Of a stretch of 64,000 nt of DNA, positions 43,417 through 54,043 are shown one piece after another. Made by a program: the position numbers and the translations under genes. The notes beneath the pieces are model-generated. The model was not told the origin of the DNA and ran no database searches. It saw only the letters and a program-made list of their open reading frames with translations. This DNA is from Ophioceras dolichostomum. Its lineage: Eukaryota; Ascomycota; Sordariomycetes; Magnaporthales; Ophioceraceae. How positions within the stretch are numbered: position 1 is the stretch's first letter; every line of letters begins with the position of its first letter. The DNA lies in the NCBI GenBank assembly GCA_003049485.1, contig PYST01000176.1, positions 19,615 to 83,614 of the forward strand. Direction: 5' to 3'.

Positions 43417-44645
43417 GTGATGGACAATGATGAGTCGTCATCACTCTCAATGCGTCGTGGTCATGTTACTCGGAAGGCATCTCTTGATATGTGGTTTCTA
43501 TTTTTGGGCCTCGCGGGTGTCCCCCCTTGTGCCCTATGTTGAAGTATTGTGGTGAGTGCCTATTGGAGCAGTATTGGAGCTGTCGGCGTGGCATTTTTTC
43601 GGGATGTGTTGGTCTCAGATCGTGTTGGAGAGTGTTGGTGTTGGCGTTGGCGCCGGTCAGTTCGCGGTACGTTTCTCAAGTGATGATGTTGTCGGATGTA
43701 ATAAATAGCTGTCTCCCGAAAGATGAACATGCCGACCACCCAACCAAATGCCTCTGAGTCTTTCACGTGGCAGGAAAAGGCCCATCACTGAAGCGGTTTT
43801 TCCCTTCCCGCGAGAAAGGGAATGACAAGGCGAGCTCGTCGTGACCAGGACCAGGACCCAACTGGCCTTGGAATGCTGTGCGGGAAAGAACTGGTGGGCC
43901 GTCGGACGGAACCGGCAAAGTGTCAATATCTTACCTGCATTCCATTACCATGGTTCCATGGTCTCCAACGACTCAGCTCCCGTCATTCCACCTCGGCCCT
44001 CTATTACGCCGGCTGCATGCAACGTCTTTCTGTGCAGTCAGCAACACTTCCCAAAAACCAAAATAGGGAAAATGGAGAAGAGGATGCATGCAGGCTTTCA
44101 CCAACTGGGCCCAACACAAAGGAAGGCCCCCTTTCCCTTAACTAGTATGCGTCGCCCCCGAATAGTAATGCCACGGAATACGGCCTGGACCATATTACTT
44201 GAGCCCCTAATCACGGGGCAGGGTCTGCATCTGCATCATTCAGCATGTTGAACACTCTTCGAGCTGATATAAAACTCGGTTATCTGGTGGTCACTCAACC
44301 GTCGCGTCCGAATGAACATTCTCAGACATGCCGAGGATGGCCGGGGATGGACGAGGTGGACTGTCGATGGCTCTACAAACAATCGGGCAGTGAATAACGC
44401 AAGCTGACGGCTGCCAACATGGCTGGTCCGTCAGTGAAGCCACGGGGGATTCAGAAAATATGCCGTAGACCCGCACATTGGTAGTATATATAGCCGCTCC
44501 GCTCGTTCTCACGCTCACATCAACCTCTCCACTTTCCCATCGGTCTACTCCAGACTACTAACTTACCTATCCATTCGCTCATCAGGCTTTCTTACTGGGA
44601 GATCAATCAACTTCTGCTTCTTACCGCACCGTCCGTCCACCAGCC
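43417..44645. other. Intergenic 1.2 kb, amidase promoter
   Basis: No gene seen. A TATA-like box at 44485-44492 precedes a pyrimidine-rich leader to the amidase ATG. Confidence 0.5.
44485..44492 (+). promoter_or_regulatory. TATA box of amidase gene
   Basis: TATATATA about 155 bp before the ATG at 44646, followed by a CT-rich tract. Confidence 0.45.
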
Positions 44646-47398
44646 ATGGCGGAAGATACCCAGACGAGGGGGACCTGGAAGGTCAAGGCCGACGAGAAGA
44701 GGGACAACATTCTCAATCAGATCCCCAAGGAGTGGCGACTTAAGCCCGAGGACATCGAGAAGGCGAAGAAAAAGCGGGACCTGACCGGTTTCGTGGCGAA
44801 GTCCCTCGACGATACAGAGTCCGCCATTGTCCAGTTGACTACCAAGCAGATCCTTGCAGTCACCAAGGAGAGCAAATACTCAGTCTTGCAAGTCACCGAA
44901 GCTTTCTGCCATGCAGCTGCGATTGCCCATCAGGTGGTAAGCCGCTTCTTGTTATCTTGCCTCGACCGACCCCGCGTTTTCTCTTTTGTCCACTGACTCT
45001 CATTTTTGCTCGTCCAGGGTAATTGCCTCCTCGAGTTCTTCCCCCTCCAGGCTATCGAACGGGCCAAGAAACTAGACCAAGACAAGAATGCCGGCAAGCC
45101 CCTTGGCCCGTTGCACGGCCTGCCCATCAGCTTGAAAGACCAGTTCCACGTCAAGGGAGTGGATACCACCATGGGGTACGTTGGGTGGGTCGGGGGAAAC
45201 ATGGGCATCGATGACCCCGGACGCTTCCGCAAGGTCGAGAGCCAGACCACCGCGGAACTGCTGAAGCTTGGCGCAGTGCTGTACTGCAAGGTGAGCGCCA
45301 ATGTACCCGCAAGTTGATCAACCCTTGATACGACTGACTAACAATGCACAGACAAGCGTACCCCAGACACTGCTGGTAAGCCCCACCACCCCTAAGCCTC
45401 TGAGGAACGGGAGACTATTATCAGACACCCGGTCAAATCATGGGGAAAGCATCTAGACGCTAACCGGAAAGTCGTCGCTATAGACTGGCATAACCCACAA
45501 TAACATCATTGGGACCACCCTAAATCCCTACAATCAGGGTCTCTCATGTGGGGGCTCATCAGGCGGCGAGGGTGCGCTGATTGCGTTGGACGGCAGCCCT
45601 CTGGGCGTCGGTACAGACGTTGGTGAGTTGCCTAGAAATGACACGAGTTAGAATTCACCCGCTCATCATGCTTCTCCTCTAGGCGGATCCGTCCGAATCC
45701 CAGCGGCGTCCTGCGGCCTATTTGGTCTGAAGCCAACCCCGGAGCGATTGTCTTACAAGGACATGGCGAACACCGTATGTGCAGCTTCCTTCTCCACTCT
45801 CACCCCATACACATCCTGCAGGTCCTCTCAAATCACTGACTTGGGTGGGCTTCTGCCATGATAGGATCCCGGCCAAACCACCTACCGCTCAGCCGTCGGA
45901 TACCTCAGCAAGACCCTAGACGGTATAGAGCTCCTGTTTGAAGCGGTCCTCAAACTGGAGCCATGGGTCAAGGACACGGACGTGGTTCCGATCCCCTTCC
46001 GCGAGGAGATCCTGAAGCAGTACCAGTCGTGCGGCTCCCGCTCTTGGCACGATCATCCCCGCGATGCGAAATCCTCGGGATTCCCTCGACCGCTCAAGCT
46101 TGGGATCCTGTGGAGAGACGGCATCATCGAGCCGCACCCGCCTGTGCAGAGGGCCATGAAGATCGTCCGCGCCGCTGTAGAGGCAGCCGGCCATCAGGTG
46201 AGGAGACGAAACATGGCTGCAGTTCTCATCACTTAAAAAAAAACCTCATTTGGAAGCCTGCGTTGGCTGATTTGGCACTAAAATGAGAGTCTTGCTCAAT
46301 TTAGGTCATCGAGTGGAAGCCTCCGTCACATAAAGAGGCCTACGAGAGACATGTAAGTCATACCACCGCTCTTACTAGGAGGAATCAGGAGCTCCGCTCA
46401 GGGAAAAGACACCTCAATGGTATTCAGACTGTCACAGAGCCTTACCATGCACCTTCTTACCTTAGATGTCATTCATTGTCGCCGACGGTGCCGACCACGT
46501 CGCGAAACAGCTCGCCAGGTCCGGCGAGCCCCTGATTCCCCATCTGAAGGAGATCCTCAAGCATAGGCAGCCGATGGGGCTCCTGGACTTCGAGAAGAAC
46601 ACGCTCGAGGCCAAGAATCTGGAGGACAAGTTCAACAAGTGCTGGCTCTCGACTGGCGACAATGAAGACGGCGGTATGTCCACCCTCCTCGGCTACCTGC
46701 CCTCTCCTGTCCATCTAATCGCCCCGGATATATATTTCATATCCTGACAAAAGGGCTTTCTGCAAGACAACTGCGTCGACGCCTACATCTCTCCAGCCAT
46801 TCACTGCGCTGCAAGCATTCCCGACCAGCACTACGGTTGCCGTAAGACCATCACCACCACCAGCACTTTCCCTCCTTCCCCTATTCCTCCTAGCCCACCC
46901 AACGTCATACTATTAGAAGTAATGCGCAAATGTGCAGGACTACTACTACTAGTCTCCACATTCGGGTAGCGGAAGATGATACTAATGAAACTTTACGCGC
47001 TCACCCATGTACTACTATAGCCTACACCCAGGTCGTAAATCTTATGAACTGGGCCGCCGTCGTCATCCCCGTAGCCAAAGCCAACAAGATCGTCGACAAG
47101 GCCGACGAAGCTTGGCAGAACTACGAGCCCGTCGGCATAGACGACCGCAGGAACTGGGAAAGCTGTAAGTTTTTATACTTGGGAATACTACTAGTATTCC
47201 TATACCGACCTACCTATTTATCTAACATATAATACGAATAATGCAGACGACCCAGCGCTGTTTGACGGTTGCCCGGTGGGCATCCAAATCGTAACTCGGA
47301 AGTTCGAGGAGGAGAAGGCGCTTGGCATCGCGAGGGTTGTGCATGATGCCGTGGAGGGATACAAGAAAAAGAACGGGGAGGGGAATCCGAAGCTGTGA
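44646..47398 (+). CDS. Amidase-signature enzyme (acetamidase-like)
   Basis: Eleven exons: 44646-44936, 45018-45290, 45352-45375, 45484-45622, 45683-45774, 45865-46197, 46305-46352, 46466-46673, 46767-46841, 47021-47164, 47247-47398; 592 aa, all junctions in frame. Exon 3 is only 24 nt (TSVPQTLL). The Ser-cisSer-Lys triad is complete: Lys137 in GLPISLKDQF, cis-Ser in SCGGSSGGEG (about 217-226), nucleophile Ser245 in GGSVRIPAASCG. The C-terminal half has DNCVDAYISPAIHCA and GCPVGIQIV. The family hydrolyses amides to acid and ammonia; the form resembles fungal general amidases and acetamidases (cytosolic, no signal peptide). The substrate cannot be told from sequence. Confidence 0.9.
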
Positions 47399-48318
47399 AG
47401 CTAGGAGCCCCTACCTACTAGGTAGGTGTCTACCTTAGGTACTTGATAGGAAGGGGTAAGTGAGGGAGATGGTGATGGCGACAATTACTAGTAATGGATT
47501 GGTGACGCGAGCCGGATAGTGACGGGTTGGTTTTTTGGTCGAGGTGGACTTAATGGGGAGAGACGGCAGGAGGATGGCAGGTGATATAGCTAATTACTTA
47601 GGAACGCGACTTTGCTCTAATAGCCCTTGGAGTTTTAGGAACTCTGCAGTAAGCATAACTGCATACCTTACTTGGCCTCGTCGTGATGGCTGCAAACCTC
47701 TCGCGTGCGCGCTCGGATCTCTCGACTCGGATCGGCTCCTCCTCCCCGAATGATGTCGTCGAGCATCGGGCGGCTCCCCGGAGCAAGGAGCAAGCGAGGC
47801 CCACATTTCCCCTCGTACTGCTCCTTTAATGGCGGGAAATTGAGGGGGCTCTTTGGGCTGATGGCGCTGTCACACATTGAACTGTTCCTCTCCGGCATGA
47901 TCTGCAGACCCCAGTTCCGGCACCAGTCGGATGACGAACCGAATGAAGAGGAAGTAATACCATTGCAGAACTGGGCGGGTTTGCTAGCTCGGTTAGGACA
48001 ACCGATTGAAGGGGTTTTGTTGGCTCGGAGTGTCTCCGAAGGGAATTTCTTTTTCCACGCGTCTGCATTCCCCGGTTGTATGCTGTTGATGGCGGCAAAT
48101 ACCACAGCCGTATTTGCTTGGCCACTCAACTTGGATCATATGAGCCCGTTTTAGACGGAATATAGCCCGGTCCTGTCCCACTCTGTCTTGGGCCCGCCGA
48201 AATATTTTTGTTTTGGCAGGCAGCCCTTTTCGTTCCTCAGCAGTTCGCTGGACCGAACAAGAAGCAATTCTTCGATACCTTGCTCTCATTTTCTTGCCTC
48301 CCTCCCAACATCTCTACA
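47399..48318. other. Intergenic, GH53 promoter
   Basis: TACCTACTAGGTAGGTG-type palindromes at 47410-47441 directly after the amidase stop. No gene seen. Confidence 0.5.
47410..47441. repeat. TACCTAGG-like palindrome cluster
   Basis: CCTACCTACTAGGTAGGTG and a following TACCTTAGGTA form overlapping palindromes 12 bp after the amidase stop codon. Confidence 0.75.
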
Positions 48319-49431
48319 ATGCGTTGGTCATCAGCGACACTCACAGCAGCAACGGCCGCCACGCTGCAGCTGTTGACCTCCTCGGCGGCGGCGGCGGCTC
48401 TCACATACAAGGGCGTCGACTGGTCCTCCGTCCTCGACGAAGAAAGCAGAGGCATCTCGTACACGGACACGAGCGGCCCCACTTTGCCCCTCGAGCAGAT
48501 CCTCAAGAACAACGGCGTCAACTCGGTCCGGCAGCGCGTGTGGGTGAACCCGTCCGGCGCCGCCGGCGCCTACAACCTGGCCTACAACCTCAAGCTCGCC
48601 AAGCGCGCCGCCGCGCAGGGCATGAGCCTGTACCTGAACCTGCACCTGTCCGACACGTGGGCAGACCCGGGCAAGCAGGCGATCCCGTCCGGCTGGCCGA
48701 CGGGCGTCGACGCGCTCGCCTCGAGGCTGTACAACTACACCATGGAGGTGTCCGACGCGTTCGCGGCCGCGGGCCTGAGCCCGGCCATCATCTCCATCGG
48801 GAACGAGATCACGTCCGGCCTGCTGTTCCCGACGGGGAGGATATCGTCGTCGTCGTCGTCGTCGTCGTCCGGGGGGGGCTTCAGCAACGTCGCGCGCCTG
48901 CTCCACTCGGCCGCGTGGGGCATCAAGGACTCCTCCCTGAAACCCACGCCCAAGATCATGATCCACCTCGACAAGGGCTGGGCCTGGGACGTGCAGTCGC
49001 GGTTCTACACCGCGCTCCTGGCCGCGGGCCCGCTGACGGCGGCGGACTTTGACGTGATGGGCGTGTCGTACTACCCGTTCTACGGGTCAGGCGCCACGCT
49101 GGCCGCGCTGGAGACGTCGCTGAAGAACATGGCGGGCAGGTGGGGGAAGGAGATCGTCGTCGCCGAGCTGGACTGGCCCACGAGCTGCCCGTCGCCGGCG
49201 AGCAGCTTCCCGAGCGACCTGAGGTCCATCCCGTTCTCGGCGGCGGGGCAGGCGACGTTCATCCAGAAAGTCGCCGATGTGGTGAAGGGCGTGAGCGGAG
49301 GGGTGGGTTTGTACTATTGGGAGCCGGCGTGGATGAACAATCAGGGGTTGGGGTCGTCGTGTAGCTCGAATACGCTGTTCAAGTGGCCTGGGACGGCGCT
49401 GTCGAGCTTGTCTGTGTTTAAGAGTATTTGA
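48319..49431 (+). CDS. GH53 arabinogalactan endo-beta-1,4-galactanase (secreted)
   Basis: Intronless, 370 aa from ATG 48319 (MRWSSATLTAATAAT); an upstream in-frame TTG is ignored. Signal peptide about 1-26. Mature part begins LTYKGVDWSSVLDEE. GH53 hallmarks: SVRQRVWVNPSG, LNLHLSDTWADPGKQ, acid/base Glu163 in IISIGNEITSG, nucleophile Glu283 in VVAELDWPTSC, and YYWEPAWMNN. The enzyme cuts beta-1,4-galactan side chains of pectin outside the cell. Residues 176-184 are nine Ser in a row coded by a TCG run (48845-48871), followed by Gly3, in the loop after the catalytic Glu163; most relatives have a short loop there. Active-site residues all present. Confidence 0.94.
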   Translation: MRWSSATLTAATAATLQLLTSSAAAAALTYKGVDWSSVLDEESRGISYTDTSGPTLPLEQILKNNGVNSVRQRVWVNPSGAAGAYNLAYNLKLAKRAAAQGMSLYLNLHLSDTWADPGKQAIPSGWPTGVDALASRLYNYTMEVSDAFAAAGLSPAIISIGNEITSGLLFPTGRISSSSSSSSSGGGFSNVARLLHSAAWGIKDSSLKPTPKIMIHLDKGWAWDVQSRFYTALLAAGPLTAADFDVMGVSYYPFYGSGATLAALETSLKNMAGRWGKEIVVAELDWPTSCPSPASSFPSDLRSIPFSAAGQATFIQKVADVVKGVSGGVGLYYWEPAWMNNQGLGSSCSSNTLFKWPGTALSSLSVFKSI

Positions 49432-49766
49432 GTTGGCTGTAGTCGGGTTGTTGGGAACAGTTCGTGGCGTGTTAGTTCCCTTCGTTAATAGTACCAGGTA
49501 CCAATCACATATTACATAACCAAGTGCTTTTTTTTGTCTCTTTGGATAAATGCCCCCGTTAATTAGATCGAATCAGTTTTCAATTCATGGTGTAATGCGG
49601 TGCTATGGTTGAACTAGCGTCTAAAATGTGTGTACATGTGTGGTGGTAGTGATTGTGCATCTCCTGGAAGTCAGTCTAAACTCTCGGTGCTGCATTCAAA
49701 CTCCCCGCGTCATCGAATGTTGCGATGTGATCAGTAAGTAAGGTGTGACTTAGTATTGCTTGCGAC
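49432..49766. other. Convergent 3' spacer
   Basis: AT-richer spacer between convergent GH53 and dehydrogenase genes. No gene seen. Confidence 0.6.
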
Positions 49767-51063
49767 CTAATAATGTTCCTTCCTGTTCATCAAGTTGAGC
49801 AGCGGCCTCCCATCGTTGAGCCGCTCGAGGTTCGCCTCCAGCACGCGTAGGACGCGGTCCCAGTACCTGGGCGTGATCCAGCTGACGTGTGGGGTGATGT
49901 ACACGTTAGGCGCCGTCCACAGCGGGTGGCCATCTGGCAGCGGCTCCGGCTCGGTGACGTCGAGCGCCGCCCCGCGGATCTTGCCCTCCTCCAGAGCGTC
50001 TATCAGAGCATCTGTGTCGACGATGGCGCCCCGGGCGATGTTGCAGACGAAAGTGCGTTTCTTCCCCCGCGCGAGGATGTTGAACTGCTCTCGCCCTATC
50101 AGGCCCCGCGTGGCCTTGGTGAGGGGCGTGCTGATCACAAGCATGTCGAGCTCCTGCGCGAGGAAGTCGTTGACCGCGTGTCTGCCCACGCCGTGGAACC
50201 AGCGCGAGGGGATGATCCCGTCCGGGTCGCCCGTGCCGGGGCCGTGGTACGAGTCGTCTTTGCGCGTCTCGGGTGTGCTGCGTTCTGTCCTTGTGAATGC
50301 GTAGACCTCCATCCCCATAGCGTTACCCACCCGCGCGATCTGCCTCCCTATCGCTCCGTAGCCGAGAATCCCCCTAGTCATGAGTAGGTATGGTCAGCCA
50401 CATAGACCTCTTCGGGAGGAGCGAAGGTGAGTGTCAGTGTCTGGCTCACAGTCGTAGACCGGGACTGTCCTGGAGTGGGTAGAACTCTTCTGATTTCGCC
50501 CAGCGTGCCTGCTTCATGAATTCGTAGCCCCGGAGAAGATGATGTTGGGCCATCAGCCAGGTGCCCATGACCCATTCCGATATTTGCGTCCTTCGGGGAG
50601 GGTGATTTCAGTCTGTCAGTATATGTACTGCAAATGTAGCTCCCATGTTGGGACGTGCTGAACCGATGTTGGACTCGTGTTGAACTCACGCGTGAATCCC
50701 GTTGGCCGTGCAGAACAGCACGTTTGGGTCCTTGTACTTCTCGTGTGAGATCCACTTATCCGCCCCAGCTGAGGTGACCTGAACGAAGCGGACGTCCTTC
50801 ATGAACCGCGGCTCTGGTGGTAGGAAGCTCATCATCATGGTGACTCCCTGGAACATCTCGGGCGGGAGGTCGAGTGTCATGTCTGCCAGCACGTCGCTGT
50901 TCATGTAACGATTCCTGTTCACCCAGCGCACCTTGAGTCCTGGATACCTGGCCTCGATCGCTTCCACCCACTGCGGTCGGGGCTCTGAAGGAATGCACAC
51001 GAGCAGCACTTCCTTGCCAAGGGTGCATCTCTCTAGGTGGTGGTTGTTGCCCATGGACCCCAT
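49767..51063 (-). CDS. D-isomer-specific 2-hydroxyacid dehydrogenase
   Basis: Three exons, complement(51063..50690), (50590..50450), (50373..49767); 373 aa. Start chosen at MGSMGNNHH because the family-like sequence begins soon after (EVLLVCIPSEP); an in-frame ATG at 51288 would add 75 low-quality residues. Exon 2 gives TQISEWVMGTWLMAQHHLLR, the helix before the NAD domain. The Rossmann loop is GYGAIG (176-181). Catalytic residues appear in the usual order: Arg in NIARGAIVDTDAL, Glu in DVTEPEPLPDGHPLW, His in ITPHVSW. The enzyme reduces a 2-keto acid or oxidises a D-2-hydroxy acid with NAD(P); exact substrate unknown. A polar insert, TRKDDSYHGPGTGDPDG, follows the nucleotide-binding region. 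Confidence 0.91.
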
Positions 51064-54043
51064 ATCGGTCGCTGGTGACGCGGTACAGTTGTCGGCAGTG
51101 GGATTATGTTCCTCTCGCCCGTTGGCCTTGTCGGACAGTTTACTGATAAAATGAACGTCTTTGCGGTCTTCGACGCCAAAAGAATGTGAGAGAAGGAGAA
51201 TGGTGGGAGCAGGGGCAGAGGCAGAGGCAGAGGAAACCCTCCCAACGAGAGCAAGGAAGCTGTTCCAAATCCATCCCGTCCCCGTCATTAAAAAGAAACA
51301 GCAGGAAAGAGCTAGCAGATGGGGTAAACGGAGACCTTTGCGGTCGAAAGGACGCTAAGCAAGGAAACAAGCTAGAGTATATGCTTCTTGAGCTAGTGGG
51401 TGCCGCCCCTGGCTCCCTGGATCCATTTGGCTAGGTGAACTTGGAGAGCACGGGTAACATTGCGGTACCGACGATGTGAACACACTCGCGGGTGGCGACC
51501 TATTTGTACTCTATCTCCAGCGCTAGTGATCTGATGGTGGCATCTAAGGCGTATCTGCCAGAGCCGAATCACGCGAGTCCCGGTTGCTGGTCAGTCTCCG
51601 TCGAATGTTGACTGATCAAGGGACTCGGAGTGAGTGTTGTGCTTAGCTGCAACGTGAGGTGCTTCTCGTTTTCTCCATCCGGCGCTCCCAGGAGTCTTAG
51701 GAATCCCAAGAGGCCCAGCTCAGTTTGGAGGCTTTGGCTAATTCGTGGCTTGACTCACAGCTCATCTTGTAGCTAGCTTGAGTGGTTGAGTGGTTTATAT
51801 ATGGTGGGTCGCTCTGCTTTGGCGGAAGTCTCTCTGCGTCCCTGACTCTTTGGGGACGCAGAATCAAGGAGGTCGGGGAGGGCTCAAAGGAGGCCGAGGT
51901 CATTAGACATCCTACAGGGCATACGAAATGGACGCACTGCAGTGCTGCATGGAGATATGGAAGTGCAGATTCTCCTGGCATGTGCTGTCGCTCTGAGTCA
52001 CGGCTGTCCGCGCTCGGGCGGCCAAGAATGCCTCGGGAGCGGGGCCTTGGAAACGCCTGCTCCGTCATGGAGATACAGAGCTGCGTCAAGACTCTTTGCT
52101 TGCGCCCGGGAAGGGAAGTTCAGTCATTGGGACATAAATCCGCTCGACGCAGGGCTCTCTTGGCAAGCCAGCTCTCCCTTCGTCCCTTAGTTGATCTAGT
52201 TATTTGTGCCCTGATGAAGTTGAGCAGCTGAGCCGGGTTGTTTTCGACTCGTCGGCCGGCCACGACTCAAGGTCGCAATTACTTCATGATCATCAGAAGC
52301 CGGCAGGGAACTAATCCTTTCTACGCAGACGGGAGACTAGCTCGCAATCGTTCCCAAGTACCCCAGAAAGGTCATTAGGTGATCGTTAGATGTGAAGCAT
52401 CGAAATAAGGTCTACTCAAAGCGTAGAGAGGCTCAGACCTCAGGGCTTGACCGCCTGGCTGATACTGACCGGCCCCTGACTCCCGGTCCTACGGACGCCT
52501 GAACCTTGATGATTTTCATGCATGCAAGACAGAGTTTCTTCTCCACTACGGCCATTTCCCTGCCAAACTCCTCTCTGTGTGCCATCCAGAACCACACAGC
52601 TCGAGTGTGGACCAGACAAACTCGGCCAGACGAACTCCAACTTCGGCTCAGGGGCTAGCCCTTCGAAGTGGACTGGAAGAGGTGGTAAACCGCCATGTCA
52701 AAGTTCCCGTCTCTGCGGGTGACTGTGCCGAGGACTCGAGATTTATCACTAGATCCCAATCAAGACGGTGCGTCCTACCTGGCATGTATTGTGATCGTTT
52801 CAACGAAGGGCAATTCTGCCTGAGGCCATGGGGCGCCATTCCCCAACACGCCTTGGAAATTGCTTCTTGTCAAATTGGAGACTCCGTACGTTTCTAACTA
52901 CTGGGAGGCCCACCCTCTTTGTTATCAAGGGGCCTATGGCATCGAAGGGAACTTGGCGATCATCTTCGTAAACGTGCGAGCACAAAGAAGTTGGGAGAAA
53001 TTCGTTCAAGCGCCACAAGAGCCAAACAGGGGACTCGACCCTGAGTCTTCCAAGAATAGGCATTCTCTCTCTCAGACTGGTTGCTTAAGGGCTGCCGCCA
53101 CCCAAGACCGTGCAAGGCGTCCTGTGCGGGAACATCGCCCAGTCTACCGTTGGATAAGCCGTGCACAAATATAGTAGCAATGGCTATTAATAGATATAAC
53201 AGTTGAGACAATACAACGATGAGAATACTACAGTGATGAAGATAGAGTAATGGGAATACAATAACCAGAATGTATTGATGAGAGTACAATGATGAGAATT
53301 AGTACAGTAAATGGAATCCTCCCGTCCTCTCCGCGACCCCCTGCTTTTACTCTTGTGATGCCTCCAGCCAAAACAGTTTCCCCAATGGCTCCCATCTATC
53401 CACCTGGCTAGGTACGCATGTCATGATATCCCTAGATCGAAGGGGCTCGGAATCGGATAGAAAAGAACGCCAGGGCCAGCCACCCTGTAAAGGTTCGGGT
53501 CTCCGTCGGCCTGGGATAACACCACCGGCCTCGTCTACTCTAAACTCTCGACCTCACCTTGGTCCGTTCTCCGTTCTCCTCCTCCGTTCCTGTTGGAACA
53601 GAGATACCGTGGCTGGACCCGCCAGGCAAGAGACAGGGCCTGGGATGGCGAGAAGGCGTGACTCTCGTCTCGTACGAGATCTGTCTGATCCGCAGGGCGA
53701 GCGTGCCCTGCGACTCGTCGTCTCTTAAACACAAGGGGGGCGTCCCCACCTTCTGTGTTTCCGTACGATAGGGAGTCTAAAATTAGAAGGGAAGCTGACC
53801 AGAATATCCATCGTCTTCACCAGTTGAACTGGTTCGGTGAGTGCCATGGACAGCAGTTCCTCACACCTTCCGTTCTCGGATATGCGCTCGTCCGTCAGTA
53901 CCCCGGTAAGCCTGCAGACGCTCACGCACGTACCTATGGTAAACATATACCAAGAGACCTACCAATAGACCTACCACGACCACAGTGGCAAGAAGGTACA
54001 ATACAATCGCCGTCAGGAGGTCTTTGTGGGCATCTACGAACTC
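51064..54043. other. Intergenic 3 kb with decayed repeats
   Basis: No protein gene supported; frames at 51697-52231 and 52577-53063 have no recognisable family. At 53027-53043 there is a T-arm-like hairpin and at 53213-53308 degenerate repeats of CAAYGATGAGAATA-type units. The stretch looks like old repeat debris. Confidence 0.45.
53213..53308. repeat. Degenerate GATGAGAATA-type repeats
   Basis: CAACGATGAGAATACTACAG, TATTGATGAGAGTACAATG and CAATGATGAGAATTAGTACAG lie within 100 bp, AT-rich and without frame. Confidence 0.6.

Noticed and set aside
53020..53110. Functional tRNA on the minus strand
   Set aside because: Only the T-arm is convincing; the T-loop lacks one of the TT, and no acceptor stem or anticodon arm closes. 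Kept only as possible repeat debris.
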